Of a DNA stretch of 64,000 nucleotides, positions 47,401 to 55,649 are shown one piece after another; within the stretch, counting starts at the first letter, position 1, and every line of letters begins with the position of its first letter. The DNA is taken from contig NZ_JBEFNA010000003.1 in NCBI RefSeq assembly GCF_040199715.1, forward strand, positions 55,867 to 119,866, given 5' to 3'. The position numbers were made by a program, and so were the translations under genes. Origin of the DNA: Fusobacterium sp. SYSU M8D902 (GTDB lineage: Bacteria; Fusobacteriota; Fusobacteriia; Fusobacteriales; Fusobacteriaceae). The notes beneath the pieces were generated by a model, which saw nothing but the letters and a program-made list of their open reading frames with translations, was not told the DNA's origin and made no database searches.

Positions 47401-48548
47401 AAGTGTATGAGCTTGTACCAAACTATAATTACCTAAATAAAATTTATCAAAGTGTAAAATCAGCAGGTATAGATTCAATGCAAAAAACTACTCAATTAAC
47501 TGAGAACCCAGTAAAAGGAATTGTAAGTAAAACAGAAAGAGAGTCAATTATGGCTCAATTAGAGTTTTATGGAAAAATATTTAATAGCACACCATATGCA
47601 TACTCTCATAAAATTTCTAAAAAATCAGCTATGGCTATAACAGATGATATTTTAGCTTCAGATAGAAAAGTAAATGAGAAAGAATGGATATTTGGTGGAA
47701 AAATATTAGGAGAAAATTCTGATAATAAGAATGAATTTAATGGAAAAAATCTTCATGGTGTAGATAGTGCTGATTCAGAGGTAAAAATAGATAGTCATAT
47801 CTATGGAGCATATGCATATGGAGAGTATGGAATAAGAGAGAATACAGTTATAGGTTTTGTAGTTGGAGGAACTAAGAGTTCAACTGATATTTCAGGAAAT
47901 TCAAAATTAAAAGGAAATAGTGCAGTGCTTTCAACTTACACTAAAAGAGATATAGGAAATGTAGAGTTAAAAGCAGGATTAGGATATCAATATGGAGAAT
48001 ATGATAGTAAGAGAACTGTAAGCAATGCATATCAGAGTATGAGTGCAAATAAAGATTACAATGATAATACTTTTGTATTATTCAGTGGAGTAAAATATTC
48101 ACATTCATTAGATAAAGATCTTCATATAGAACCATATTTTAATATTTCTTTATCACATGTAAAACAAGATGGTATAAAAGAAAAAGAGGATCAACCATTG
48201 ACTCTTGATGTTAAAGGTAAAACTTTTACAGCAGTAGATACAGAAACAGGAGTAGATTTAGTTAAGGAGATAAAGTTATCAAAAGGAAATCTAAAGGCAA
48301 AGGCTGGAACTTCTATAATGTATGCTATAGATGGGTATGAAAAAGAGTATATAACAGGAAAAATAAATGGAGCTTCAAGTGATTTCCAAATGGTAGCTGC
48401 AGAAAGTGATAGAACAAAAATTAAATTTAAAGTGTCAGCTGAGTATGAGATGGAAAATGGAATTTCATATAGTGTTAGCGGAAATTATAGAGTTTCATCA
48501 AATGAAAAAGATTACACTGTTGGAATGGGTATAGGATATAAATTTTAA
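44457..48548 (+). CDS. Type V autotransporter adhesin-like outer-membrane protein
   Basis: 1363 residues. A long Lys-rich signal peptide ends near LFA at residue 36. The passenger has 12 or so repeats of about 20 residues with GINNGII and GQ (about 149-390), which should stack as a beta-helix. It continues with Asn/Ser-rich strands (TLNNSVI) and an RTX-like pair GGTGNDTF and GGLGDNTL near 757-783. A Pro-rich linker (about 936-980: PKPPVVEPEKP) leads to the C-terminal autotransporter beta-barrel (about 1080-1363), which ends in the aromatic YKF. It inserts in the outer membrane and exposes the passenger. Binding partner unknown. Confidence 0.92.
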   Translation: MLNRIEKLLKKCNKKKTRITLGLVISFLMSANLFAEGNEIKKLEDFSEIKEIFKGNKRIEKKLADGTKITIRFTDSKIIVEQENKETFGINLNDIKNINNSDLAKKTYLNLVKSLKNLETNTEKVIEGSFNSIENNNLALGAQLIQSNNIGINNGIIKSTDQGQAVDGIGVNNGVIYSDFGQVIWDKALGINNGIIKVKTQGQYSSVGTAVNNGVIYSNNWGQISDFGVGINNGIIDSNNNGQNISEGIGINSGIIKGEEEIGQALEEYSIGINNGIIEKNMGQSSKKYSIGFNTNSITSKYVGQFSDNKSIGINLGEIINKKGQYSGMGQEILNFGVNNGIVKSIGGIAQKVNNGLAINNGILMGNTGQRIGYYGTVINNGIIIAESAYETGKKENNRDKDFYANGIALKRDEKGNLVINNNYNYNANIHVYDRKDSNKLSELSLVSKKVGQNKNGYNIFIDNLKEKNNQLVLDINLVDNKDKKNNYANTHVTTAVAKDSTITTPVIKVELDNAKDNTSFTMDKSTIVGYFEKDGTLVDMTKNKNITLNNSVISAIGEDSTNVTALQVKDGTTITLNNSVVNGKLVFENSNTENKENTLNLNSKYNGEDKNIYEDGTQFMTSVSDVEFKGKTNDTIVVKTENNSQLTTTDKNTKGFISIGDISFGEGNDNLKINFEDYKTGHLNVAGTIDFGSDEDKLEFSEKLDTTNDSLTSLVLLNSLLAHTKNLETLQLSNGNNSVVVGENGISLEFAGTLKGGTGNDTFIVKGNSSAINNIDGGLGDNTLKLGRVEATDKINESQTYDSNSYVSINGNVSNFSTVDINTNIKLGEKASFSGIKDNTLNLNNNSLILDINKNNKDSSGNIIGNALYNDKNKDMIFKDMDKIVFDVSDFNQNETILTNNSSIKDHKGKIQANSSVHDIVIGENGSIKVEVSENLPKPPVVEPEKPSVPDNTTPESGTQKPSTPDNNVKPDEKPQADSNKVYELVPNYNYLNKIYQSVKSAGIDSMQKTTQLTENPVKGIVSKTERESIMAQLEFYGKIFNSTPYAYSHKISKKSAMAITDDILASDRKVNEKEWIFGGKILGENSDNKNEFNGKNLHGVDSADSEVKIDSHIYGAYAYGEYGIRENTVIGFVVGGTKSSTDISGNSKLKGNSAVLSTYTKRDIGNVELKAGLGYQYGEYDSKRTVSNAYQSMSANKDYNDNTFVLFSGVKYSHSLDKDLHIEPYFNISLSHVKQDGIKEKEDQPLTLDVKGKTFTAVDTETGVDLVKEIKLSKGNLKAKAGTSIMYAIDGYEKEYITGKINGASSDFQMVAAESDRTKIKFKVSAEYEMENGISYSVSGNYRVSSNEKDYTVGMGIGYKF
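44895..45625 (+). repeat. Coding repeats of about 60 bases in the autotransporter passenger
   Basis: About twelve tandem degenerate units encode GINNGII...GQ. The core AATAATGG(A/T)(A/G)TTAT recurs at about 60-base spacing, so the unit number could change by recombination or slippage. Confidence 0.8.
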
Positions 48549-48556
48549 TAGATTTT

Positions 48557-48593
48557 AAAATGCAAATTTATTATTTTTAAAAATTTGTATTTT
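48557..48593 (+). terminator. Hairpin after the autotransporter gene
   Basis: AAAATGCAAATTT pairs with AAATTTGTATTTT (one G-T) around a loop. It ends right at the ribosome binding site of the small fic-linked gene, so that gene may depend on read-through. Confidence 0.65.
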
Positions 48594-48607
48594 AAGGAGG
48601 AACATTG

Positions 48608-48712
48608 ATGAATGAAAAGGATTTAGAAAAATTATCTCCTGAAGAACTAAAGAAAAAATATGGAATTATTGATGAAGGAGATATAGTTAGTTCAGAGGAC
48701 TTAGAGGGATAA
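48608..48712 (+). CDS. 34-residue protein upstream of fic, possible antitoxin
   Basis: A short gene with a perfect AAGGAGG (48594-48600) before ATG 48608 and a stop at 48710-48712, four bases before the fic ATG. The product is acidic and helical (MNEKDLEKLSPEELKKKYG and so on) and ends SSEDLEG. SEDLEG fits the (S/T)xxxE(G/N) inhibitory motif of Fic antitoxins such as VbhA, although here it sits at the very C-terminus. The match is short, so function is an inference. Confidence 0.6.
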   Translation: MNEKDLEKLSPEELKKKYGIIDEGDIVSSEDLEG

Positions 48713-48715
48713 TTG

Positions 48716-49546
48716 ATGATAAAAAGTACTTATGATGTAGTTGAATATGAAAAAGATAAAAAAATAAAAAAAGAAAATTGGGAAATGGCAGTAGGTTTAA
48801 ATGAAGTTGATGGATTGAAGCCTTCAAGCTATTTAAAAGAACTTATAAATGATTCAATAGAAGGTAAATCAACTTATTTAGAAATTGAAACTAAATTACA
48901 TAATTATTATAAATCTCAAGACATTACTAAACAAGAAATTAGAGATAATAAAGAATGTGATATAGTATCTACAAGAATAGCAGAAATACTAGAGGATGGA
49001 AGTTTTACTTTTAGTCCAATTTATTTAAAAAGTATTCATAGAAGGCTTTTTGAAAATATATTTGAAGGAGAATTAGAAGGTTGGGCTGGAAAGTTTAGAG
49101 AGATAAATATAACTAAAAAAGAGCCAATATTAGATGGAGATACAGTAACTTATGCTAATCATTTTGATATTTTAGATTATTTAAAATATGATTTTGAAGA
49201 AGAAAAATCTAAAGATTATACTAAATTATCTCAAGAACAACAAGTTCAAAGAGTAGCAAAATTTACATCAGCTATTTGGCAAACACACCCATTTAGAGAA
49301 GGAAATACGAGAACAACAGCAGTATTTATAGAGAAATATCTTAGAACAAAAGGGTATAATGTCAATAATGAATTATTTAAAGAAAACTCTGTATATTTTA
49401 GAAATGCCTTAGTTTTATCAAATTATACCAATATTTCTAAAGGAATTAATAGTAATTATGAATACCTTTATTCATTCTTTAAGAAATTACTTATTAATAG
49501 AGAAATAAAACTAGAAAAAATGAATATTTCTCAAAAGAAAAAATAA
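48716..49546 (+). CDS. Fic-domain protein (AMP-transferase type)
   Basis: 276 residues from ATG 48716, with AGAGGG at 48704-48709; the TTG just before is less likely. HPFREGNTRT (about 191-200) is the Fic active-site loop; His is the base, and Thr replaces the second Gly of HPFxxGNGR, a common variant. GWAGKFREINI precedes it. The N-terminal VGLNEVDGLKPSSYL stretch resembles the VbhA-like helix found in Fic proteins, with Asp where the inhibitory Glu would be. It would modify target proteins with AMP or a related group. It is paired with the 34-residue gene upstream. Confidence 0.87.
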   Translation: MIKSTYDVVEYEKDKKIKKENWEMAVGLNEVDGLKPSSYLKELINDSIEGKSTYLEIETKLHNYYKSQDITKQEIRDNKECDIVSTRIAEILEDGSFTFSPIYLKSIHRRLFENIFEGELEGWAGKFREINITKKEPILDGDTVTYANHFDILDYLKYDFEEEKSKDYTKLSQEQQVQRVAKFTSAIWQTHPFREGNTRTTAVFIEKYLRTKGYNVNNELFKENSVYFRNALVLSNYTNISKGINSNYEYLYSFFKKLLINREIKLEKMNISQKKK

Positions 49547-49612
49547 TAAAAGGAAGAAGAATTATAAGTGCAAGGGACAGATTTGCCCCCTGCAAAATAA
49601 AAATAAATTAAG

Positions 49613-49655
49613 AAGCTATATTAATTATAAATTAAATAATTGATATAGCTTTTTA
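49613..49655 (+). terminator. Terminator after fic
   Basis: AAGCTATAT and ATATAGCTT, with AATTAT/ATAATT inside, form a long stem followed by Ts. Confidence 0.8.
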
Positions 49656-49804
49656 TATATAAATAAGGTATAAAGTTTATAAAAAATTTTTAAATTATTC
49701 TTTTATTTTCAAAGGATTGTAAAAGAAAATAGAGTTGATATGATACCAATAAAGTACTTACATATATTATCAACAAATATTAATTTTAAGAAAGTTGGTA
49801 ATAT

Positions 49805-50063
49805 ATGTCTAAAAAAGTTAAGGTTAGTCCTAATCTAAAAGAATTTCTTGTTTTGAAATTTAAAGAATTAAATATCTCTTTATCACAATTTTGTAGAATT
49901 TACAATATTGAAAGAACTGCTATCATTAGATGGTCTATTAAATATGAACTTGGTGGTAAAGAAGCTCTCTTTGAAATTACTAGTAGAACTCTTACACTTT
50001 AATTAATTCTGTTAAAGATTATCTCTCTGGTAATTTTTCCATTCAGTATTTAATCTTCTGAAA
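49805..50063 (+). pseudogene. IS3-type transposase OrfA remnant, frameshifted
   Basis: The intact first part encodes 65 residues of a helix-turn-helix (SPNLKEFLVLKFKELNIS, IERTAIIRWSIKYELGG), typical of IS3-group OrfA. A shift after SRTLTL moves the rest into the next frame, which reads NSVKDYLSGNFSIQYLIF to a stop near 50063. No OrfB or clear terminal repeats remain, so it cannot move itself. Other HTH proteins are possible. Confidence 0.6.
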
Positions 50064-50170
50064 AGATTGAGCAGGGATGAAGATGTTTTAAGATTTTTTG
50101 AAGAAATAACGTAAAATTTTTTACCGATAATGCAGCAGAACGAGAAGAGAAGAATGTAAACTATTTTTAT
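50064..50170 (+). pseudogene. Possible transposase C-terminal scrap (IS66-like)
   Basis: One frame reads LSRDEDVLRFFEEIT and, after a stop and shift, FFTDNAAEREEKN. The TDNxAER pattern recalls the conserved C-terminal block of IS66-type transposases. It is too short for certainty. Confidence 0.3.
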
Positions 50171-50216
50171 TTTTTGTAAAACTCACAGCTAGGTAGTTAC
50201 AATTCTAATGTAACAG

Positions 50217-50244
50217 AAAGGGAAGTGTCAATCACTTCCCTTTT
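50217..50244. terminator. Terminator of the nucleoside operon
   Basis: AAAGGGAAGTG and CACTTCCCTTT form an 11-base stem around TCAAT, with T runs on both strands. It lies 3 bases beyond the deoC stop. Confidence 0.88.
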
Positions 50245-50247
50245 GTA

Positions 50248-50916
50248 TTAATACATATTTTCAGCATTTTCACCTTTTATAAGTTTAACAATTCTACTAG
50301 TACCAAGTCTATCAGCACCTAATTCAATAAATTTAGCTGCATCATCAAGAGATGAGATTCCACCAGCTGCTTTTATTTTAACATCTTTTCCAACGTGTTT
50401 TTTCATAAGGATTACATCATCAAAAGTAGCTCCACCAGTAGAGAAACCAGTAGAAGTTTTAATATATTCAGCTCCTGATTCAGTAACTATTTCACACATT
50501 TTTATTTTTTCTTCTTCAGTTAAAAGGCAAGTTTCAATGATAACTTTAAGAATTTTTCCATTACAAGCTTTGTGAATAGCTTTTATTTCATTTAAAATAG
50601 CATCATATTTTTTATCTTTAAGATCACCAATATTGATAACCATATCTATCTCATCAGCACCATTTTTAATAGCATCTTCAGTTTCAAATACTTTAACAGC
50701 AGTTGTAGAGTAACCAGTAGGGAATCCTATAACAGTACAAATAGGTAATTTATCTCCTACATATTCTTTACAAGCTTTAACGTAAGAAGCTGGAATACAT
50801 GCAGATGCAGCTTTGTATTTAATTCCGTCATCAAGGATCTGTTTAATATCAGCCCAAGTAGCAGTTTGAGTTAAAAGAGTATGATCAACAGTACTTAACA
50901 TTTTATTTCTATCCAT
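50248..50916 (-). CDS. deoC: Deoxyribose-phosphate aldolase
   Basis: 222 residues. Lys153 ([15 protein letters not shown]) is the Schiff-base lysine, Asp91 (EIDMVINIG) the catalytic partner, and KAAGGI near 183 binds phosphate. It splits deoxyribose-5-phosphate into glyceraldehyde-3-phosphate and acetaldehyde. It is the last gene of the operon, 15 bases after deoB, and a GAGGT precedes its ATG. Confidence 0.96.
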   Translation of the reverse strand: MDRNKMLSTVDHTLLTQTATWADIKQILDDGIKYKAASACIPASYVKACKEYVGDKLPICTVIGFPTGYSTTAVKVFETEDAIKNGADEIDMVINIGDLKDKKYDAILNEIKAIHKACNGKILKVIIETCLLTEEEKIKMCEIVTESGAEYIKTSTGFSTGGATFDDVILMKKHVGKDVKIKAAGGISSLDDAAKFIELGADRLGTSRIVKLIKGENAENMY

Positions 50917-50931
50917 AATAAAACCTCACTT

Positions 50932-52122
50932 TTAATTAAATTTATCTAAAATAGAGTGTCCAATTGTATTTTCAGGCATTTGAACATCAAAGTTATCTGC
51001 AATAGTAGCACCTATTACAGCAAAAGTATCAAATTCTCCTAAACTTCCATTTCCTTTAAAAGATGGAGAGTAAACAATAAACGGAACTTGCTCTCTTGTA
51101 TGGTCAGTTCCTGTATATGTAGGATCATTTCCATGGTCAGCAGTAAGAATTAAAAGATCATCCTCTTTTAATTTAGAAAGTAGTACTCCTAAATTTTTAT
51201 CGAATTTTTCTAACTCTTCAGCATAACCTTGAGGATTTCTTCTATGTCCCCATAAAGCATCAAAATCAACTAAATTAACGAAACAAAGCCCTGTAAAATC
51301 TTTATCAGCTAATTCAATAGTTTGCTCCATTCCATGAACAGAGCTCTTAGATTTGTGAGACTCAGTCACTCCTTCACCATCAAAGATATCATTGATTTTT
51401 CCAACAGAGATAACATCTAAATTAGCATTTTTAAGAGCATTAAGAGTAGTTTGTCCATAAGGCTTTAAAGCATAGTCATGTCTGTTACTTGTTCTCTTAA
51501 ACTCTCCTTTTTTTTCACCAATATATGGTCTAGCTATGATTCTACCAACTTTCCATTCATCTTTCATAGTAAGTTCTCTGGCTATTTCACAATATTTGTA
51601 TAAATTTTCAAGTCCCATATGCTCCTCATGTCCACAGATTTGTAAAACAGAGTCAGCACTAGTATAGACAATCATGTCACCAGTAGCGATTTCATGCTCT
51701 CCATACTCATCAAGAATTTCAGTACCACTAGCAGATTTATTACCTACAACTTTACGTCCACATCTTTTTTCAAGCTCAGAAATCAATTCTTTTGGGAAAC
51801 CAGTATCAGTAAAAGTTTGGAATGGTTTTTCAATATGAAGTCCCATCATTTCCCAGTGTCCTGTCATGGTATCCTTTCCAACACTAGCTTCGTTAAGAGC
51901 TGCAAAATATCCCAATGGTTTTTCTACAGTTGCAACATGTTGGATAGGGTGTAAGTTAGCAATTCCTAAGCTTTGTAAGTTTGGAATATTAAGGCTAGGA
52001 ACAGATTTAGCAATATGTCCAAGAGTGTCTACACCAATATCTCCGTATTTAGCAGAATCACCCATAGCACCAATTCCAAGTGAATCTAAAACTATAGTAA
52101 AAATTCTTTTGTATTTTTTCAT
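50932..52122 (-). CDS. deoB: Phosphopentomutase
   Basis: 396 residues, the usual length. [18 protein letters not shown] is the N-terminal metal loop, [13 protein letters not shown] holds the phosphorylated Thr region, and [19 protein letters not shown] supplies metal His and Asp residues. It moves phosphate between C1 and C5 of (deoxy)ribose, linking the phosphorylases to DeoC. It lies 15 bases after deoD. Confidence 0.97.
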   Translation of the reverse strand: MKKYKRIFTIVLDSLGIGAMGDSAKYGDIGVDTLGHIAKSVPSLNIPNLQSLGIANLHPIQHVATVEKPLGYFAALNEASVGKDTMTGHWEMMGLHIEKPFQTFTDTGFPKELISELEKRCGRKVVGNKSASGTEILDEYGEHEIATGDMIVYTSADSVLQICGHEEHMGLENLYKYCEIARELTMKDEWKVGRIIARPYIGEKKGEFKRTSNRHDYALKPYGQTTLNALKNANLDVISVGKINDIFDGEGVTESHKSKSSVHGMEQTIELADKDFTGLCFVNLVDFDALWGHRRNPQGYAEELEKFDKNLGVLLSKLKEDDLLILTADHGNDPTYTGTDHTREQVPFIVYSPSFKGNGSLGEFDTFAVIGATIADNFDVQMPENTIGHSILDKFN

Positions 52123-52137
52123 AGTTGTTCTCCTTTA

Positions 52138-52848
52138 TTAGTCAACAAATGTTTCTAAAGCAATTTCCATCATTTTAGTAAATGCAGTTTGTCTCTCCTC
52201 TGGAGTTGTAACTTTGTGTGATGTAAATGAGTCAGATATAGTTAAAAGACAAGCAGCCTTTTTACCTAATACTTTTGCATTGTGGAATAGAGCGAAACTT
52301 TCCATCTCAACACAAGTACATCCATGCTTAGCAAAGTGTTCTTTATAGCTGTCTACATTTGGTTCAGTATAGAAAACATCACTTGAGTGAATTTTTTCAA
52401 CATGTAAAGGAACACCTAATTTTTCAGCAGTTTTAATGATTTTTTCATTTAACTCTTTATCAGGATAAGTAGTGTCACTTTCATATCCATTTTGTGTATG
52501 TGCGAATGTAGATTGGCTCCAAGCAGAGTCAGCTAAAACAACATCATAAACATCTAATTTATCAACATAAGCTCCAGCAGAACCAACACGTACAATATTT
52601 TCTACTCCATAAACATTGAAAAGCTCGTAAGAGTAAATTCCTATTGAAGGCATTCCCATTCCAGAAGCCATAACAGTTATATCTTTTCCCTTGTATTTTC
52701 CTGTATAAGCAAGTGTATTTCTTACAGAGTTAACTAATTTTATATCCTCTAAGAAAGTTTCAGCTATAAATTTAGCTCTTAAAGGATCTCCTGGCATCAA
52801 TACATTTTTTGCTATTTCTCCGATTTTTGCGTTATTATGTGGTGTCAT
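52138..52848 (-). CDS. deoD: Purine-nucleoside phosphorylase, DeoD type
   Basis: 236 residues, as in the hexameric bacterial PNP. VLMPGDPLRAKFIAETFL binds phosphate, IVRVGSAGAYVDKLDVYDVV follows, and VEMESFALFHNAKVLGKKA and TISDSFTSHKVTTPEER complete the nucleoside site. It cleaves purine nucleosides with phosphate. It lies 10 bases after cdd with AGGAGG before the ATG. Confidence 0.96.
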   Translation of the reverse strand: MTPHNNAKIGEIAKNVLMPGDPLRAKFIAETFLEDIKLVNSVRNTLAYTGKYKGKDITVMASGMGMPSIGIYSYELFNVYGVENIVRVGSAGAYVDKLDVYDVVLADSAWSQSTFAHTQNGYESDTTYPDKELNEKIIKTAEKLGVPLHVEKIHSSDVFYTEPNVDSYKEHFAKHGCTCVEMESFALFHNAKVLGKKAACLLTISDSFTSHKVTTPEERQTAFTKMMEIALETFVD

Positions 52849-52858
52849 ATAATTCCTC

Positions 52859-53275
52859 CTATTTTAAATCATCACTAGTAAAAGAAAATGGTAAAAGTTC
52901 AGCAATAGTAGTTACCATAGCTTGTGAATTTGTATTAGCAATAACTACAGGTGTGTCTCTATTTAAAAGTTCAACCATAACTTGTCTACAAGCTCCACAA
53001 GGACTACCTAAAGTGTTACCTCCAGTGACAAGAGCCATAGATACAATGTCTTCTTGTCTATATCCTAAAGAATATACATGGAATAGAGCACTTCTTTCAG
53101 CACAGTTAGTTAATCCATAAGAAGCATTTTCAACATTTGCTCCAACATGGTATTTACCATCTTTAGTTTTAACACAAGCTCCAACATGATAGTTTGAGTA
53201 TGGAGCATAGGCTTTTTCCATAACTTCAAAAGCTTTATCTAATATATCTTTGTATTCAGTAAATATTTTTTCCAT
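52859..53275 (-). CDS. cdd: Cytidine deaminase
   Basis: 138 residues, short tetrameric type. Zinc ligands are Cys58 (GLTNCAERSALF, with catalytic Glu60) and Cys93/Cys96 (GSPCGACRQVM). APYSNYHVGA is conserved. It turns cytidine into uridine, which Udp then cleaves. A hairpin separates it from nupC, so it may be made at a different level. Confidence 0.96.
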   Translation of the reverse strand: MEKIFTEYKDILDKAFEVMEKAYAPYSNYHVGACVKTKDGKYHVGANVENASYGLTNCAERSALFHVYSLGYRQEDIVSMALVTGGNTLGSPCGACRQVMVELLNRDTPVVIANTNSQAMVTTIAELLPFSFTSDDLK

Positions 53276-53294
53276 ATTATACTCCCTTATGTAA

Positions 53295-53320
53295 ATTGAG
53301 GTTGAAAAATCAACCTCAAT
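53295..53320 (-). other. Intra-operon hairpin between nupC and cdd
   Basis: ATTGAGGTTGA pairs perfectly with TCAACCTCAAT around a 4-base loop. There is no long U run after it on the minus strand, so it is more likely an RNA stability or processing element or a weak terminator than a full stop. Confidence 0.6.
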
Positions 53321-53341
53321 TTCAACATTAATTTTTTAATT

Positions 53342-54544
53342 TTATATAATTGTAATAAATCCAACAATCATAGCACTTAAAAGACTTACAGTAAATCCAC
53401 CTATCATAGCTTTAAAAGCAAGTCTAGCTAGTACGTTTCTCTTCTCTGGACAAAGAATAGAGATACCAGAGATACAGATACCCATACTAGAAATATTAGC
53501 AAAACCAGCCATAGCAACTGTTAACATAAGTCCAGTTCTGTAATCTAAGCTAGCAATACGTTGTCCTAAGCTTTGGAAAGCTACGAACTCGTTAAGTACT
53601 AATTTGAATCCAAGTAACTCACCAGCATAGAAAATATTGTCTCCTTCTAATCCCATAAAGAATCCAAATGGAGAGAATAGATAAGAGAAGATCTTTTCTA
53701 AACTAAATCCAAAATGTCCTAGTACACCGTTTAAAAGTGAAACTATTGAGATAAAAGCAACTAATGAAGCTGCAATAGCAATAACGGCTTGGATACCATT
53801 AACTGCTCCTTCAGTAACAGCAGAGATTATATTCTCATGGTGTCCTTTTCTATCCATACTTACATCTTCAATAACTTTAGCATGCTCAGTCTCAGGTAAA
53901 AGAATTTTTGAAATAGCAATACTTCCAAAAGGAACTAAAGCTGACGCAGTTAAAAGGTATTCCATTGGAATTCCAAGAGCAGTATAACCACCTATTATAG
54001 TAGCTGACATACTTCCCATTCCAGAAACAAGTACAACCATTATCTCACTTTGAGTCATATTACCTAAGTATTTACTAACAAGTATTGGACTTTCAGTTTG
54101 ACCTAAGAACATATTAGCAACAGCAACAAAGCTCTCTACTTGAGTAGTTCCTAGAATTTTTCCAACTACTTTTCCTATAATTTTAACGATAAATCCTAAA
54201 ATTCCAAGGTAAAAAAGTGCAGCAACAAATGCAGAAAGGAAAATGATATTTCCAAGAGCACCTATGATAAAGATAAATCCAGTAGCTTGACTTGGGTCAG
54301 CAAGACTACCAAAAACAAATGATAACCCACTAAATCCATAACTTAGGATCTGAGTAACAACATCAGATACCTTTAGTACAGCAGTTCTACCTAATGGGAA
54401 TTTAACTAAAACTAAAGCGATAATAAACTGAACTATAATAGCTTTAACAACTATTGATAACTTAACCTCTTTTTTGTGAGATGATAGTAGATACATTAAT
54501 CCTAGAACTAATAGTATACCAACTAAAATAATAATTCCTTTCAT
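53342..54544 (-). CDS. nupC: Concentrative nucleoside transporter NupC
   Basis: 400 residues with about ten hydrophobic segments. The CNT signatures are seen: GVLGHFGFSLEKIF, FMGLEGDNIFYAGELLGFKLVLNEFVAF (cited in parts: LLGFKLVLNEFVAF) and FANISSMGICISGISIL. FLGQTESPILVSKYL is the first substrate loop with its Gln-Thr-Glu. It imports nucleosides with protons or sodium for the enzymes encoded around it. It lies 29 bases after udp, with GGAGG before the ATG. Confidence 0.95.
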   Translation of the reverse strand: MKGIIILVGILLVLGLMYLLSSHKKEVKLSIVVKAIIVQFIIALVLVKFPLGRTAVLKVSDVVTQILSYGFSGLSFVFGSLADPSQATGFIFIIGALGNIIFLSAFVAALFYLGILGFIVKIIGKVVGKILGTTQVESFVAVANMFLGQTESPILVSKYLGNMTQSEIMVVLVSGMGSMSATIIGGYTALGIPMEYLLTASALVPFGSIAISKILLPETEHAKVIEDVSMDRKGHHENIISAVTEGAVNGIQAVIAIAASLVAFISIVSLLNGVLGHFGFSLEKIFSYLFSPFGFFMGLEGDNIFYAGELLGFKLVLNEFVAFQSLGQRIASLDYRTGLMLTVAMAGFANISSMGICISGISILCPEKRNVLARLAFKAMIGGFTVSLLSAMIVGFITII

Positions 54545-54573
54545 GAATCCTCCAATATAAAATATAATAGTAA

Positions 54574-55356
54574 CTATAAAACTCCTGCTTCTTTATCTTG
54601 TTTGATTAGATTACGAATCGCTTGTATAGTAATTTCAATAGCAGATTCTGTATCGTGTATTACTGGATTTTCTAATCCTAATTTCTCTCTCTCTTGGTTA
54701 GCTACTACTAAGAAAGATGAACCAACACGAACTCTTAAGTAATCTCCAACTACGAAAAGAGCAGCCGACTCCATTTCAGAAGCTTTACATCCAAGACGTA
54801 CCCAAGCATTCCATTTATTGATTAATTCATAATCAACAGGTTTAGTTTCAGGTTCGTGTTGTCCATAAAAAGCGTCCTTACACTGAACAATTCCAACATG
54901 ATATTTTTTGTTTAAGTCTTTAGCAGCTTGAACTAAAGCATTTGTTATATCTAAATTTGCAACAGCTGGGAATTCGATAGGTGCATACTCTTTACTTGTT
55001 CCTTCCATACGGATAGCCCCAGTAGCAATAACTAAATCTCCACCCATTATGTCAGTTTGCATTCCACCACAAGTTCCAACTCTTAAGAAAGTGTCAGCAC
55101 CAGATTTAACTAATTCTTCTAAAGCGATAGAAGCAGATGGACCACCTATACCAGTAGAAGTAACACTAACTTTAACTCCATCTAAATAACCAGTATATGT
55201 AACATATTCTCTGCTATCAGCAACTAGTACTGCATTATCAAAATGTTTAGCTATTTTAGCACAACGTTTTGGATCTCCAGGTAAAATAACATATTTACCA
55301 ACATCACCTTTTCTTAATCCAATGTGATATTGTAAACCTTCTTCTGCATATTTCAT
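54574..55356 (-). CDS. udp: Uridine phosphorylase
   Basis: 260 residues. [17 protein letters not shown] binds phosphate, [20 protein letters not shown] is the family block, and [19 protein letters not shown] and [11 protein letters not shown] fit the uridine-specific subfamily. It cleaves uridine to uracil and ribose-1-phosphate. It is the first gene of udp-nupC-cdd-deoD-deoB-deoC. AGGAGGT precedes ATG 55356, and a consensus promoter lies about 60 bases upstream. Confidence 0.95.
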   Translation of the reverse strand: MKYAEEGLQYHIGLRKGDVGKYVILPGDPKRCAKIAKHFDNAVLVADSREYVTYTGYLDGVKVSVTSTGIGGPSASIALEELVKSGADTFLRVGTCGGMQTDIMGGDLVIATGAIRMEGTSKEYAPIEFPAVANLDITNALVQAAKDLNKKYHVGIVQCKDAFYGQHEPETKPVDYELINKWNAWVRLGCKASEMESAALFVVGDYLRVRVGSSFLVVANQEREKLGLENPVIHDTESAIEITIQAIRNLIKQDKEAGVL

Positions 55357-55416
55357 AAATAAAACCTCCTAAACAAATTTTTATGATGTCTATCAAGTTG
55401 TATAATTTATAACTAA

Positions 55417-55445
55417 AATATATCATATCTATATGAAAGTGTCAA
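55417..55445 (-). promoter_or_regulatory. Promoter of the nucleoside operon
   Basis: TTGACA (55445-55440), 17 bases, TATATT (55422-55417), read on minus. No operator was identified. Confidence 0.8.
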
Positions 55446-55649
55446 TTATTAAATTAAATTTTGTATAGAAAGATGTCTAAGAAAAGAAACCTTTGATTGG
55501 AAATAAATTAAAATGAATACATAGTAATAAAAAATATATAAATGTTTATTTTTTTTTAAAAATATGATAAAATTAGTTGGGATATTAGGATATTGAAACA
55601 TAAAATTTTAAAATTAAATGTATGAAAATATTTATTAGGAGGAATTTTT

